NCBI GenBank assembly: GCA_046339595.1
Contig: JBKDUF010000011.1
Location: 21,247-85,246, forward strand
Length of the DNA stretch: 64,000 nucleotides
From: Ga0077527 sp021300125
GTDB lineage: Bacteria > Pseudomonadota > Gammaproteobacteria > Burkholderiales > SG8-41
Reading direction: 5' to 3'
Shown here in pieces: positions 16,900 to 25,999 of the stretch (position 1 is the first letter of the stretch; each line of letters opens with the position of its first letter). The notes beneath the pieces were generated by a model. It saw only the letters and a list, made by a program, of their open reading frames with translations, did not search any database and was not told the DNA's origin. A program made the translations under genes and the position numbers.

Positions 16900-19706
16900 G
16901 CAAAGCTCCGCGCTTCACCGGCACCGAACAGGTTGGAGGTGCAGCGGCCGCAGAGTTCGGGATGCTGCGGGTCATGGCCGACATCGGCGCGGTAGTGCCA
17001 GCAGCGCTCGCATTTGGCGTGCGTGCTGGGCCGCACCGTGACGCGGACACCGTCGCCGGGCGCTTGAACGACGCCGGCACTGGAGGTGATCATGACAAAC
17101 CGCAGGTCATCGCCCAGGCGCTGCAGCGCGCCGAACGACACCGGGTCCGGCACCGCGATTTCGATCTCGGCCTGCAGGGAGGAGCCCACCGCGCCCTGCG
17201 CGCGCTGGTCCTCGATACGCTTGTTGACCTCGTTGCGGATGTCGCGCACGGCCTTCCAGGCATCCTGCGCGTCCGGGAGCAGGGTCCGTGGCGGCAGGGC
17301 ATGCCAGTCCTCTTCAAACAGGCTGCCGCCGTTGTCCCCGCGAAACACCTGCCACGCTTCCTCGGCCGTGAAGCTGAGCACCGGCGCGAGCAGCTTCACC
17401 AGCGTCGCGGTGATGTGCCAGAGCGCGCTCTGCGCCGAGCGCCGCGCCGGCGAATCTGCACCGGCGGTGTAGAGCCGGTCCTTGAGGATGTCGAGGTAAA
17501 ACGCGCCGAGGTCCTCGGAGCAGAAGGCCGTCAGTTCCTTGACGACACTGTGGAATTCGTAACGCTCGTAACCCGCCGCCGCGCGCTGCTGCAGGGCGCG
17601 CGTCAGCTCCAGCGCGTAGCGGTCAATCTCCAGCCACTGCTCCAACGGCAGCGCCTGCTTCGCCGGATCAAAATCATTCACATTGGCCAGCAGGAAGCGC
17701 AGCGTGTTGCGGATGCGCCGGTACGACTCGACCACACGCTTGAGGATCTCCTTGGAGATCGACAGCTCGCCGGAATAGTCCGTGCTGGCCACCCATAGGC
17801 GCAGGATGTCGGCGCCGAGCTCGTCCATCACCTGCTGCGGCACGATGACGTTGCCCTTGGACTTGCTCATCTTCTTGCCCTGGCCGTCGACGACAAAGCC
17901 GTGGGTGAGCAGCGCCTGATACGGCGCGCGGCCGTCGGTCATGCAGCCGGTGAGCAGCGAGGAATGAAACCAGCCGCGGTGCTGGTCGGAGCCTTCGAGG
18001 TAGAGATCCGCGGGGAAGGCGCTGTCTGCGGCGTGCGAGCCGCGCAGCACCGTCAGGTGGGTGGTGCCGGAATCGAACCAGACGTCGAGCGTGTCCTTGA
18101 TTTTTTCATACTGCGCAGCCTCGGCACCGAGCAGCTCCGCCGGGTCGAGTGCCTGCCAGGCCTCGATCCCCTGCTGCTCGACGCGCTGCGCCACCTGCTC
18201 GAGCAGTTCCGGCGTGCGCGGATGCAGCGCGCCGGTTTCCCTGTGCACGAAAAACGGCATCGGCACGCCCCACTGACGCTGCCGCGACAGCGTCCAGTCC
18301 GGGCGGTTGGCGATCATTGCGTGCAGCCGCGCCTGGCCCCAGGCCGGGAAGAACCGCGTCGCCTCGACGGCTCGCAACGCGGTGCTGCGCAGTGTTTCCT
18401 TCGGCTTCACGCCGTTGTAGCCCGGCACAGCCTCCATCCCCGCGAACCACTGCGTGGTCGCGCGCAGGATGATCGGCGTCTTGTGCCGCCAGCAGTGCAT
18501 GGTGCTGTGCAGATCGCTGCGGTTCGCGAAGAGCACACCCTGCTCTTCGAGGTGGGCAATGATCAGCGGATTGGCTTTCCAGATCATCAAGCCGCCGAAC
18601 AGCGGCAGCGAGGCGGCGTATTTGCCGTCACCCTGCACCGGCTTCAGGATTTCATCGTCCTTCAGTCCGTGCTGGCGGCAGGAATGGAAGTCCTCCACGC
18701 CATAGGCGGGCGCGGCGTGAACCATGCCGGTACCGGCTTCCAGCGTCACATAGTCCGCCAGATACACCGGCGACAGGCGGTCGTAGAAGGGATGACGGAA
18801 TTTGACGAGCTCCAGCGCGGCGCCCTTGCACGAGGCCAGTGTGCTGCCGCTCAGGCCATAACGCTCCAGGCAGGCCGCCTGCAGGTCAGCGGCCAGGATC
18901 AGCAGTCCCTTTTCGGTGTCGACCAGGTGGTAGGTGAATTCGGGATGCGCATTCAGCGCCTGGTTCGCCGGCAGCGTCCACGGCGTCGTGGTCCAGATCA
19001 CCGCAAAGCCGGGCTTGTCCGGCAGCGCCGGCAGACCGAAGGCCTTCGCCACTTTCTCCGGCTCGGCAAACGGAAATCCGACATCGACCGCCGGGTCCTT
19101 GCGATCCTCGTATTCGACTTCCGCCTCGGCCAGCGCCGAGCCGCAGTCGAAACACCAGTTCACCGGCTTCAGCCCGCGATAGACGTAACCCTTTTCCAGC
19201 AGCTTGCCCAGCGCGCGGATCTCGTCGGCCTCGTTGCGGCAGGCCATGGTCAAGTACGGCCGGTCCCAGTCGCCGAGCACGCCGAGGCGCTGGAAATCCT
19301 TTTTCTGGCGCTCCACCTGCTCGGTGGCGTAGGCGCGGCACAGCTTCTGCGTTTGCGCGGTGGGCAGGTGCTTGCCGTGCTGCTTCTCGATCTGCACTTC
19401 GATCGGCATGCCGTGGCAGTCCCAGCCCGGCACGTACGGCGCATCAAAACCCGACAGCGACTTCGACTTGACGATGATGTCCTTCAGGATCTTGTTGACG
19501 GCATGGCCGATGTGGATGTCGCCGTTGGCGTACGGCGGGCCGTCGTGCAGCACGAAACGCTTGCGGCCCTGTTTGGCCTCGCGGATGCGCTGGTAGTACC
19601 GCCGCTCGCGCCACTGCTCGAGCATCTTCGGTTCGCGTTTGGCCAGATCGCCGCGCATCGGAAACGGCGTGTCGGGCAGGTTCAGGGTTTTTTTGTAATC
19701 AGCCAT
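16896..19706 (-). CDS. ileS: Isoleucyl-tRNA synthetase
   Basis: A 936-residue class I aminoacyl-tRNA synthetase that charges tRNA-Ile and edits valine. The HIGH motif is GDIHIGHAVNK (about residue 60), the KMSKS motif is KKMSKSKGN (about 606-614), and the C-terminal zinc knuckle is CERCWHYRADVG...CGRC (about 899-925), which marks the bacterial IleS type 1. The length is standard. It lies 24 bases downstream of ribF. Confidence 0.98.
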   Translation of the reverse strand: MADYKKTLNLPDTPFPMRGDLAKREPKMLEQWRERRYYQRIREAKQGRKRFVLHDGPPYANGDIHIGHAVNKILKDIIVKSKSLSGFDAPYVPGWDCHGMPIEVQIEKQHGKHLPTAQTQKLCRAYATEQVERQKKDFQRLGVLGDWDRPYLTMACRNEADEIRALGKLLEKGYVYRGLKPVNWCFDCGSALAEAEVEYEDRKDPAVDVGFPFAEPEKVAKAFGLPALPDKPGFAVIWTTTPWTLPANQALNAHPEFTYHLVDTEKGLLILAADLQAACLERYGLSGSTLASCKGAALELVKFRHPFYDRLSPVYLADYVTLEAGTGMVHAAPAYGVEDFHSCRQHGLKDDEILKPVQGDGKYAASLPLFGGLMIWKANPLIIAHLEEQGVLFANRSDLHSTMHCWRHKTPIILRATTQWFAGMEAVPGYNGVKPKETLRSTALRAVEATRFFPAWGQARLHAMIANRPDWTLSRQRQWGVPMPFFVHRETGALHPRTPELLEQVAQRVEQQGIEAWQALDPAELLGAEAAQYEKIKDTLDVWFDSGTTHLTVLRGSHAADSAFPADLYLEGSDQHRGWFHSSLLTGCMTDGRAPYQALLTHGFVVDGQGKKMSKSKGNVIVPQQVMDELGADILRLWVASTDYSGELSISKEILKRVVESYRRIRNTLRFLLANVNDFDPAKQALPLEQWLEIDRYALELTRALQQRAAAGYERYEFHSVVKELTAFCSEDLGAFYLDILKDRLYTAGADSPARRSAQSALWHITATLVKLLAPVLSFTAEEAWQVFRGDNGGSLFEEDWHALPPRTLLPDAQDAWKAVRDIRNEVNKRIEDQRAQGAVGSSLQAEIEIAVPDPVSFGALQRLGDDLRFVMITSSAGVVQAPGDGVRVTVRPSTHAKCERCWHYRADVGHDPQHPELCGRCTSNLFGAGEARSFA

Positions 19707-19730
19707 GGGGATTCATGTGGTGCTGCGGAT

Positions 19731-20666
19731 TCAGGCGGCGCGGCGCGCGAAGTAGGCCCGGGTATCGGCCACGTCGCGCGCGATCTGCTGCTTCAGCGTT
19801 TCCAGATCGACATACTTGGCCTCGTCGCGGAACTTGTGCAGAAACTCGACCCGCACCCGCTCGCCGTAGATGTCCTCGTTGAAATCAAAAATGAAAACTT
19901 CGAGCACGGGGGCGGCACCCTGTGCCTTCACCGTCGGGCGCACGCCGAGGCTGGCCACACCCTGCAGCCGCGCGCCCGAGGCACGCAGCAGTTCCACCGC
20001 AAAAATGCCGGTGAATGGCGGCCGCGGCTGGGTGATGCGCACGTTGGCAGTGGGAAAACCGAGCTGGCGACCCAGGCGGTCGCCGGCAACCACGCGGCCG
20101 CTGATGCTGAAAGAACGCCCCAGCAGCTGCGCGGCCTGTTCCAGCGCGCCGGCAGCCAGCACCTCGCGTACCGCGGTGCTCGACACCCGTTGGCCGCCGG
20201 ACTCGACCGTGGCCATGCCCTCCACCTCGTAACCGAAGGCCTCGGACTGCGCGCGCAGCATCGCAAGGTCGCCAGCGCGGCGCGCGCCGAAACGGAAGTC
20301 ATCGCCGACCTGGAGCCAGCGCACGCCGAGGCCGCGGGCGAGTATGCGCGCGATGAACTCCTGCGCGGTGACCTGGGCCAGCGCGAAATTGAAACGCAGC
20401 ACATACGCGCGGTCGACCCCTTCGGCCGCCAGCAGCTCGAGCTTGTCGCGCATCGAGGTCAGGCGCACCGGCGCCTGGTCTGGCGCGAAAAACTCGCGTG
20501 GATGCGGTTCGAAGGTCATCACGCAGGCCGGCAGGCCGCGCGCATGCGCGGCCGCACGCAGCTTGGCCAGCATGGCCTGGTGGCCGCGATGTACGCCGTC
20601 GAAATTGCCGATGGTCAGCGCGACGGGGCTGGAGGCAGCGTCTGGCACGCTGCGCAGGATCTGCAT
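19731..20666 (-). CDS. ribF: Bifunctional riboflavin kinase/FAD synthetase
   Basis: A 311-residue RibF that makes FMN and FAD from riboflavin. The N-terminal FAD synthetase domain has TIGNFDGVHRGHQ and TFEPHPREFF, and RVSSTAVREVLAAG closes that domain. The C-terminal flavokinase domain has GDRLGRQLGFPTAN and GVASLGVRPT. It is the first gene of ribF-ileS-lspA-ispH, an order common in proteobacteria. ribBA of the same cofactor pathway is at 40-41 kb. Confidence 0.97.
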   Translation of the reverse strand: MQILRSVPDAASSPVALTIGNFDGVHRGHQAMLAKLRAAAHARGLPACVMTFEPHPREFFAPDQAPVRLTSMRDKLELLAAEGVDRAYVLRFNFALAQVTAQEFIARILARGLGVRWLQVGDDFRFGARRAGDLAMLRAQSEAFGYEVEGMATVESGGQRVSSTAVREVLAAGALEQAAQLLGRSFSISGRVVAGDRLGRQLGFPTANVRITQPRPPFTGIFAVELLRASGARLQGVASLGVRPTVKAQGAAPVLEVFIFDFNEDIYGERVRVEFLHKFRDEAKYVDLETLKQQIARDVADTRAYFARRAA

Positions 20667-20689
20667 GGCAAGGCCTGGAGCCCGGAAGG

Positions 20690-20716
20690 CACGCTAAAAG
20701 TCTGAATTTTAGCGTG
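20690..20716. terminator. Hairpin between cobA and ribF
   Basis: A 10-bp inverted repeat (CACGCTAAAA / TTTTAGCGTG) with a 7-base loop lies 14 bases past the cobA stop. It is followed by GTTTT only in the plus direction, so as a minus-strand terminator it is imperfect. It probably separates the cys operon from the ribF operon. Confidence 0.6.
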
Positions 20717-20729
20717 TTTTCGCAGGCCG

Positions 20730-21500
20730 TCAGGCCACGTGCATGCGCTCCAGCGTCTGTGCAGGAACCTGCACCCGCGCAAACACCTGTCCGAGCAGGA
20801 TCAGCGCGGGGCCGCCGCTGTGGGCGGCAGCGGTGGCGGCCAGGTCGGCCAGCCGCGTCGGCAGCACGCGCTCGCCCGGCAGGCTGGCGTTCTCGACGAT
20901 CAGGGCAGGCAGGTCAGGGCTGGCGCCGCGGCCCATCAGCGTTCGCGCAATCATTTCAGCCTCGCCGACGCCCATGTACAGCACACAGGTGTCCGCAGCC
21001 AGCGCGCTGCGCGCCCAGTCATGGGCATCCTCGCCGCTTCCGGCACGGGGCGTGACGAAGGTGATGCTGCGGGACAGGCCGCGCCGGGTCAGCGAAGTGC
21101 GGACCAGTGCCGCCGCGCCGAGGGCCGCGGTGACGCCAGGGACCACCTCGCAGGACACGCCCGCGGCTTCCAGCGTATCAATTTCCTCCTGCGCACGGCC
21201 GAACAGCATCGGGTCGCCGCCCTTGAGCCGCACCACCACGCGATGGATGCGCGCGGCATCGACCAGCCGCTTGTTGATGAAACGCTGGGCGGTCGAATGC
21301 CAGCCGCAGCGCTTGCCGACCGCAATCTTCTCCGCCCCGGCCGCCAGGGCCAGGGTCTCGGGGTGCACCAGCGCGTCATGGAACACGATATCCGCGCGCT
21401 TGAGCAGTTCTGCCGCGCGCAGCGTCAGCAGGTCCGGCGCACCCGGGCCCGCGCCCACCAGATACACCGTGCCCCTGACGTTGGTCCCGCCAGCGCGCAT
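20730..21500 (-). CDS. cobA: Uroporphyrinogen-III C-methyltransferase
   Basis: A 256-residue SAM-dependent methyltransferase (SUMT) that makes precorrin-2, the branch point to sirohaem. Seen: VYLVGAGPGAPDLLTLRA, HDALVHPETL, RLKGGDPMLFGRAQEE, EVVPGVTAALGAAA and CVLYMGVGEA, all signatures of the family. It is a stand-alone SUMT without the precorrin-2 dehydrogenase/chelatase half of CysG. The start overlaps the stop of the DUF934 gene, so it belongs to the cysI operon and serves sirohaem supply for CysI. Confidence 0.95.
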   Translation of the reverse strand: MRAGGTNVRGTVYLVGAGPGAPDLLTLRAAELLKRADIVFHDALVHPETLALAAGAEKIAVGKRCGWHSTAQRFINKRLVDAARIHRVVVRLKGGDPMLFGRAQEEIDTLEAAGVSCEVVPGVTAALGAAALVRTSLTRRGLSRSITFVTPRAGSGEDAHDWARSALAADTCVLYMGVGEAEMIARTLMGRGASPDLPALIVENASLPGERVLPTRLADLAATAAAHSGGPALILLGQVFARVQVPAQTLERMHVA

Positions 21501-22018
21501 CAGGCGGCCTCCAGGTTGCGGCGACGATACAGCGGCAGCGGCTGGTCTGCCGCGGCCTGATAGCTGTCGCTGAAATCGCGGAAAGCGGACAGCGCCGCTT
21601 CGGCTTCAATGCCGTCGTTGAGCTCAAACGCGTCAAAGCCGCAGCGCGCGAGGTAGTGCAGCTGGTCACGCTGCACGTCGCCGAAGGCACGCAGCTCGCC
21701 CTGCCAGCCGTGGCGCTCGCGCAGCAGGCGCGCGATCGAATAGCCGCGGCCGTCGGTGAACTGCGGAAAGCGCACTGCGATCAGTGCGATGCGCCCCAAG
21801 CTGTCCGCAAGCGCGGCCGGGTCCTCGTGACTGTCGAGCCAGACGCCGATGCGGCCGGTGCTTCGGTCCAGCAATTCGTCGGCGAGCCCGCGCCACAAGC
21901 CCAGCGGGATCAGCACGTCACCGGTCGCGGGAACAGTGGGCAGCCCACCGTCCGCGGTCCAGTCAAGCCGCAGCCAGCCGTCGGTCGCGATGTTCGCGTT
22001 TTTGATGAGCGTTGCCAT
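21500..22018 (-). CDS. DUF934 protein associated with sulfite reductase
   Basis: A 172-residue protein of the DUF934 family, usually encoded next to cysI in beta- and gamma-proteobacteria and thought to assist sulfite reduction. Visible family features are GRIGVWLDSHEDPAAL, RFPQFTDGRGYSIARLLRER and GDVQRDQLHYLARCGFDAFEL. No cofactor motif is apparent. The first 56 bases overlap the end of cysI in another frame, an unusually long overlap that implies tight coupling. The biochemical role is unproven. Confidence 0.9.
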   Translation of the reverse strand: MATLIKNANIATDGWLRLDWTADGGLPTVPATGDVLIPLGLWRGLADELLDRSTGRIGVWLDSHEDPAALADSLGRIALIAVRFPQFTDGRGYSIARLLRERHGWQGELRAFGDVQRDQLHYLARCGFDAFELNDGIEAEAALSAFRDFSDSYQAAADQPLPLYRRRNLEAA

Positions 22019-23663
22019 ACACGGACTCCTTGAACGGTTCGATGCCGATACGCCGCACCACGTCGATGAAGCGTTCTTCCTCGCTGTCGCGTTGCGCGAG
22101 GTAGGTCTGGATCAGTTTTTCGATCACGTCCGGCACCTCGTCCTGCGCGAACGAAGGGCCGATCACCTTGCCCAGCGAGGCGGCATTCCCCTGCGCGCCA
22201 CCGATCGACACCTGGTAGAACTCGGCACCCTGCTTGTCGACGCCGAGGATGCCGATGTGGCCGACATGGTGGTGGCCGCAGGAATTCATGCAGCCCGAGA
22301 TGTTGAGGTCGAGCTCGCCGATGTCATGCTGGTAGTCGAGATCATCGAAGCGGCGCTGGATCGCCTCGGCCACCGGAATCGACTTGGCATTGGCCAGCGA
22401 GCAGAAATCGCCCCCGGGGCAGGCAATGATGTTGCTGATCAGGCCGATGTTCGGCGTGGCGAGACCCAGGGCCTTCGCCTCCTGCCAAAGCGCGTAAAGA
22501 TCACTCTGGCGCACATCCGACAGGATCAGGTTCTGTTCATGCGACACCCGCAGTTCGCCAAAGCTGTAGCGGCCGGCGAGGTCGGCCACCGCATCCATCT
22601 GCTCGGCAGTGGCGTCCCCCGGCGGCACGCCGGTCTTTTTCAGCGACAGCGTGACCGCGGCATAACCCGGCTGTTTGTGCGCATGCACGTTGCGGCCGGC
22701 CCAGCGTGCAAAACCCGGCTCGCGTGCCAGCGCCTGCGTGTACTGCACCGACAATGCATCGAGCTTCTGGTACTGCGGACGGGTGAAGCGGCGCTCGATG
22801 CGCGCGATTTCCGCAGCGGTCAGCGTGATCGGGCCGTCCTTGAGCTGCGCCCACTCGGCCTCGACCTGCTCGCGGAACACGGCCGGCGTGGTCTCCTTGA
22901 CCAGGATCTTGATGCGCGCCTTGTATTTGTTATCGCGGCGGCCGTGGCGGTTGTACACGCGCAGGATCGCCTCAAGGTAGGACAGCAGGTGCTGCCAGGG
23001 CAGGAATTCGCGGATCACCGTGCCGATGATCGGCGTGCGTCCGAGACCGCCGCCAACGAGCACGCGGAAACCGGTTTCGCCATCGGCACCGCGCACCGCC
23101 TGCAGACCGATGTCATGGACCTGGATCGCCGCGCGGTCGTGTTCGGCACCGGACACCGCAATCTTGAACTTGCGCGGCAGGTAGGCAAATTCCGGATGGA
23201 ACGTCGACCACTGGCGGATCAGCTCGCACCACACCAGCGGATCAACGATCTCGTCCGGCGCGACACCGGCGAGGTGGTCGGTGGTGGTGTTGCGGATGCA
23301 GTTGCCGCTGGTCTGGATGGCATGCATCTGCACCGTGGCGAGGTGCGCCAGGATGTCCGGCACATCCTCCAGCTTCGGCCAATTGAACTGGATGTTCTGG
23401 CGGGTGCTGAAATGGCCGGAGCCGCGATCCCATTTGCGGGCGATGTAAGCAAGCGCTCGCAGCTGCTTGGAGGACAGCAGGCCATACGGGATGGCCACCC
23501 GAAGCATCGGTGCAAATCGTTGAATGTAAAGACCGTTTTGCAGCCGGAGTGGGCGGAAATTGTCTTCGGACAAGGCCCCGGCAAGAAAACGCCGGGTCTG
23601 GTCGCGGAACTGCGCCACCCGTTCATCCACCAGTTGCTGATCGATTGCGTCGTATTGATACAT
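21963..23663 (-). CDS. cysI: Sulfite reductase haemoprotein subunit
   Basis: A 566-residue sirohaem and [4Fe-4S] protein that reduces sulfite to sulfide. The cluster/sirohaem cysteines are in ACPGGDFCSLA and SGCMNSCGHHHVG (C-x5-C and C-x3-C). Upstream are the half-domain motifs SGHFSTRQNIQFNW and TSGNCIRNTTTDHLAG. I chose ATG at 23663 (MYQYDAID), which fits homologues. A GTG at 23672 would add three residues, and neither has a clear ribosome site. No cysJ flavoprotein is present, so the electron donor is encoded elsewhere. Divergent from cysB. Confidence 0.96.
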   Translation of the reverse strand: MYQYDAIDQQLVDERVAQFRDQTRRFLAGALSEDNFRPLRLQNGLYIQRFAPMLRVAIPYGLLSSKQLRALAYIARKWDRGSGHFSTRQNIQFNWPKLEDVPDILAHLATVQMHAIQTSGNCIRNTTTDHLAGVAPDEIVDPLVWCELIRQWSTFHPEFAYLPRKFKIAVSGAEHDRAAIQVHDIGLQAVRGADGETGFRVLVGGGLGRTPIIGTVIREFLPWQHLLSYLEAILRVYNRHGRRDNKYKARIKILVKETTPAVFREQVEAEWAQLKDGPITLTAAEIARIERRFTRPQYQKLDALSVQYTQALAREPGFARWAGRNVHAHKQPGYAAVTLSLKKTGVPPGDATAEQMDAVADLAGRYSFGELRVSHEQNLILSDVRQSDLYALWQEAKALGLATPNIGLISNIIACPGGDFCSLANAKSIPVAEAIQRRFDDLDYQHDIGELDLNISGCMNSCGHHHVGHIGILGVDKQGAEFYQVSIGGAQGNAASLGKVIGPSFAQDEVPDVIEKLIQTYLAQRDSEEERFIDVVRRIGIEPFKESVYGNAHQKREHRDRRLAAA

Positions 23664-23784
23664 GCGCGGCACCCGTGATCTGACACCGCCGATGCTAGAA
23701 ACTCCCCTTATATATCGTCCAAGAATATGTTATTACTTGTTAATATCCTTAGATTATATAAAGCCTTAGACTTGGATTAAGTCA
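23664..23784. promoter_or_regulatory. Divergent AT-rich control region between cysI and cysB
   Basis: About 90 of these 121 bases (23,697-23,784) are strikingly AT-rich compared with both flanking genes, with runs such as CTTATATATC and TTAGATTATATAAAG. It must hold both promoters. LysR-type regulators such as CysB bind AT-rich sites of this kind, so auto- and cross-regulation by CysB is likely. I could not fix individual boxes. Confidence 0.55.
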
Positions 23785-24762
23785 TTGAATTTACAGCAAT
23801 TAAAATATCTGCGCGAAATCGCCCGCAACGGCCTCAAAGTGTCCGACGCGGCGGAAGCCCTGTTCACCTCCCAGCCCGGTATCAGCAAGCAGATCAAACT
23901 GCTGGAGGAAGAACTCGGGGTGACCATTCTGGTGCGCAACGGCAAGCGCATCACCGCCCTCACGGAGCCGGGCCGGATCGTGCTCGACATTGCCGAGCGC
24001 ATCCTGCGCGACACCGAAAACCTGCGCTCGGTGGGCGAAGAATTCCGTGCCGGCGGCCGCGGCACGCTGGTCATCGCCACCACCCATACCCAGGCGCGTT
24101 ACGCGTTGCCGCCGGTGGTGTCGCGCTTCACCCAGCGCTATCCGCAGGTGCGGCTGACGCTGCGCGAGGGCAGCCCGGCGCAGATCGCGGACATGTTGCG
24201 CGAAGGCAAGGCGGAAGTCGGCATCGCCACCGAATCCGACGAAAGCTTCGCCGACCTGGTGATGCTGCCCTGCGCACAATGGAAGCGCAGCGTGATCACG
24301 CCGCTGCGCCATCCGCTGCTCAGCGCAGGTCCGCTGACACTGCAGAAGATCGCGCAATACCCGCTGATCACCTACGACTTCGCTTTCACCCCCAACTCGC
24401 CGATCCAGCGCGCTTTCGATGCCGCGGGCATCCGGCCCAACATCGTGCTCACCGCGATCGCCGCCGACGTGATCAAGGCCTACGTCGAGCAGGGCATGGG
24501 CATCGGCATCCTGGCCAAGATGGCCTTTGATCCGGCGCGCGACTTCGGCGTGCGCCTGATCAACGCCGACCACCTGTTCGAGGCGAGTACCACGCGCATC
24601 GCACTGCGGCCCAACGCCTGGCTGCGCGGCTATGTCTACGACTTCATCGAACTGTTCGCACCGTCGCTGAAGCGGCCAGCCGTGGATGCAGCGCTGAAAA
24701 CCGCAGCCGCGCAAGGCGCGGCAGCAAGCGCCGGCCTTGAGAGTGCGGAGCCCGGCGTGTAG
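23785..24762 (+). CDS. cysB: LysR-type regulator CysB
   Basis: A 325-residue LTTR. The N-terminal HTH (MNLQQLKYLREIARNGLKVS, ALFTSQPGISKQIKLLEEEL) and the effector-binding domain with TTHTQARYALPPVV and VEQGMGIGILAKMAFDP match CysB/Cbl. Family knowledge: it activates sulfate and sulfite assimilation genes with N- or O-acetylserine and thiosulfate as effectors. It starts with TTG at 23785, and a weak GGA lies 8 bases ahead. A rare start codon could keep its level low. Divergent from cysI. Confidence 0.94.
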   Translation: MNLQQLKYLREIARNGLKVSDAAEALFTSQPGISKQIKLLEEELGVTILVRNGKRITALTEPGRIVLDIAERILRDTENLRSVGEEFRAGGRGTLVIATTHTQARYALPPVVSRFTQRYPQVRLTLREGSPAQIADMLREGKAEVGIATESDESFADLVMLPCAQWKRSVITPLRHPLLSAGPLTLQKIAQYPLITYDFAFTPNSPIQRAFDAAGIRPNIVLTAIAADVIKAYVEQGMGIGILAKMAFDPARDFGVRLINADHLFEASTTRIALRPNAWLRGYVYDFIELFAPSLKRPAVDAALKTAAAQGAAASAGLESAEPGV

Positions 24763-24793
24763 ATTGGCGCATCCCCCCCGACCGGAGCCCGTG

Positions 24794-25765
24794 ATGCCCG
24801 CCCTGCACCGTCTCGCCATCCTGCTCTTCGCCGCACTGCCCGCGACAGCGGTCGCCCAGAAAGACGACTTTCCGGCACGCGCAGTGCGCATGATCGTGCC
24901 CTTCCCGGTGGCCGGCGCCACCGACATCCTCGCCCGCGTCGTTGCCCAGAAAACCGGCGAACAGCTCGGCCAGCAGGTGGTGGTGGACAACCGTCCCGGT
25001 GCCGGCGGCACGCTGGGCTCGCGCGTGGCGGTCACTGCGACCCCCGACGGCTACACGCTGCTGATGGGCACCACCAGCACCCATGCCATCGGCCCGCACC
25101 TGTATTCGAAGAAACCCTATGACCCGCTGACCGATTTCACCCACATCACCCAGGTTGCGACCTCGCCCAACGTGCTGCTGGTCGCCGCACAGGTGCCGGC
25201 CCAGTCGATCAAGGAACTGGTGGCCCTGGCGAAGGCGCAACCGGGCAAGCTCAACTACGGCTCCTCGGGCACCGGCACCCAGTTCCATCTCTCAGGCGAA
25301 CTGCTGAAGCTGCTTGCCGGCATCAACATCGTGCATGTCCCCTACAAGGGCACGGCCCTCGTTTACCCCGAGATGATCAGCGGCACCATCCAGATCCTGT
25401 TTGACGTGCCGCCGGTGGCCCTGCCTTTCATCAAGCAGGGCCGCGTGCGCGCCCTCGGTGTCTCCGGCAGGAAACGCGCCGCGGTGCTGCCCGATGTGCC
25501 CACCATCATCGAAGCCGGCATCGCCGGTTACGACGCCGACCTCTGGTTCGGCCTGTTCGCGCCACCGAAAGCGCGCCCGGACCGCATCAAGCGCGTGCAT
25601 GCCGAAGTGGTGAAGGCCCTCGCTTCCGGCGAAGTGCGCGAGCGCTTTGCCGCGCTCGGCGCCGACGGCATCGGCAACAGCCCGGCGGCCTTCAGCGAGT
25701 TCCTTGCCGCCGAGAATGCCAAATGGCAGAAGGTGGTCGTAGCCTCGGGCGCACGCATCGACTGA
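24794..25765 (+). CDS. Bug/TctC-type periplasmic solute-binding protein
   Basis: A 323-residue orphan receptor: signal peptide (cut near AVAQK), FPARAVRMIVPFPVAGATDI, VDNRPGAGGTLGSR, HVPYKGTALVYPEMISG and the C-terminal EFLAAENAKWQKVV. It is the third Bug gene of the window. It lies 31 bases after cysB on the same strand but carries no tctAB partners. The ligand is not deducible, and linkage to sulfur metabolism is only positional. Confidence 0.92.
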   Translation: MPALHRLAILLFAALPATAVAQKDDFPARAVRMIVPFPVAGATDILARVVAQKTGEQLGQQVVVDNRPGAGGTLGSRVAVTATPDGYTLLMGTTSTHAIGPHLYSKKPYDPLTDFTHITQVATSPNVLLVAAQVPAQSIKELVALAKAQPGKLNYGSSGTGTQFHLSGELLKLLAGINIVHVPYKGTALVYPEMISGTIQILFDVPPVALPFIKQGRVRALGVSGRKRAAVLPDVPTIIEAGIAGYDADLWFGLFAPPKARPDRIKRVHAEVVKALASGEVRERFAALGADGIGNSPAAFSEFLAAENAKWQKVVVASGARID

Positions 25766-25817
25766 ACCGAATCTGCGCCGCGGCCTTTGCAATTCGCGGG
25801 CTGCTGCGGTAGCGTGT

Positions 25818-25854
25818 AAATGCCTCGCCGGCGGATGCCGCGGGGCATTTGTTC
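25818..25854 (+). terminator. Probable terminator after the Bug gene
   Basis: A 9-bp stem (AAATGCCTC / GGGGCATTT, with one G-T pair) encloses a GC-rich 15-base loop and is followed by GTTCATTT. It lies 52 bases past the Bug stop. The stem is good but the T tract is interrupted. Confidence 0.5.
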
Positions 25855-25872
25855 ATTTCCGGGTCAAACACC

Positions 25873-25989
25873 ATGATCGACTTGAGCCCCTCCCGCACCC
25901 GCCGGGTGGTGATCGGCTACGGCGCCCAGCTCCATGCGAGCCAGGCCGGCTGTTCCGAACCCGCCACCGACCCATTCATTGATTGCTGA
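25873..25989 (+). CDS. Possible 38-residue leader ORF ahead of phnD
   Basis: An ATG-initiated 38-codon frame that ends in TGA at 25987-25989. That stop forms part of the ribosome-binding region (TGAAAGGA) of the next gene, 10 bases before its ATG. The product would be small and Cys-containing (VVIGYGAQLHASQAGCSEP). It has no recognised homology and only a weak ribosome site, so it may be chance. If real, its translation would couple to phnD. Confidence 0.25.
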   Translation: MIDLSPSRTRRVVIGYGAQLHASQAGCSEPATDPFIDC

Positions 25990-25999
25990 AAGGAACGCC

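Noticed and set aside
17901..20705. A 934-codon plus-strand open frame antisense to ileS and ribF
   Set aside because: It has no ribosome site or recognisable domain and exactly shadows strongly conserved minus-strand genes. Long antisense frames are expected at this GC content.
20690..20716. Riboswitch between cobA and ribF (for example an FMN or cobalamin element)
   Set aside because: The gap is only 63 bases and contains a simple 10-bp hairpin. No FMN or cobalamin riboswitch consensus is present.
20730..21500. cysG (trifunctional sirohaem synthase)
   Set aside because: Only the methyltransferase domain is present. The dehydrogenase/chelatase half is missing.
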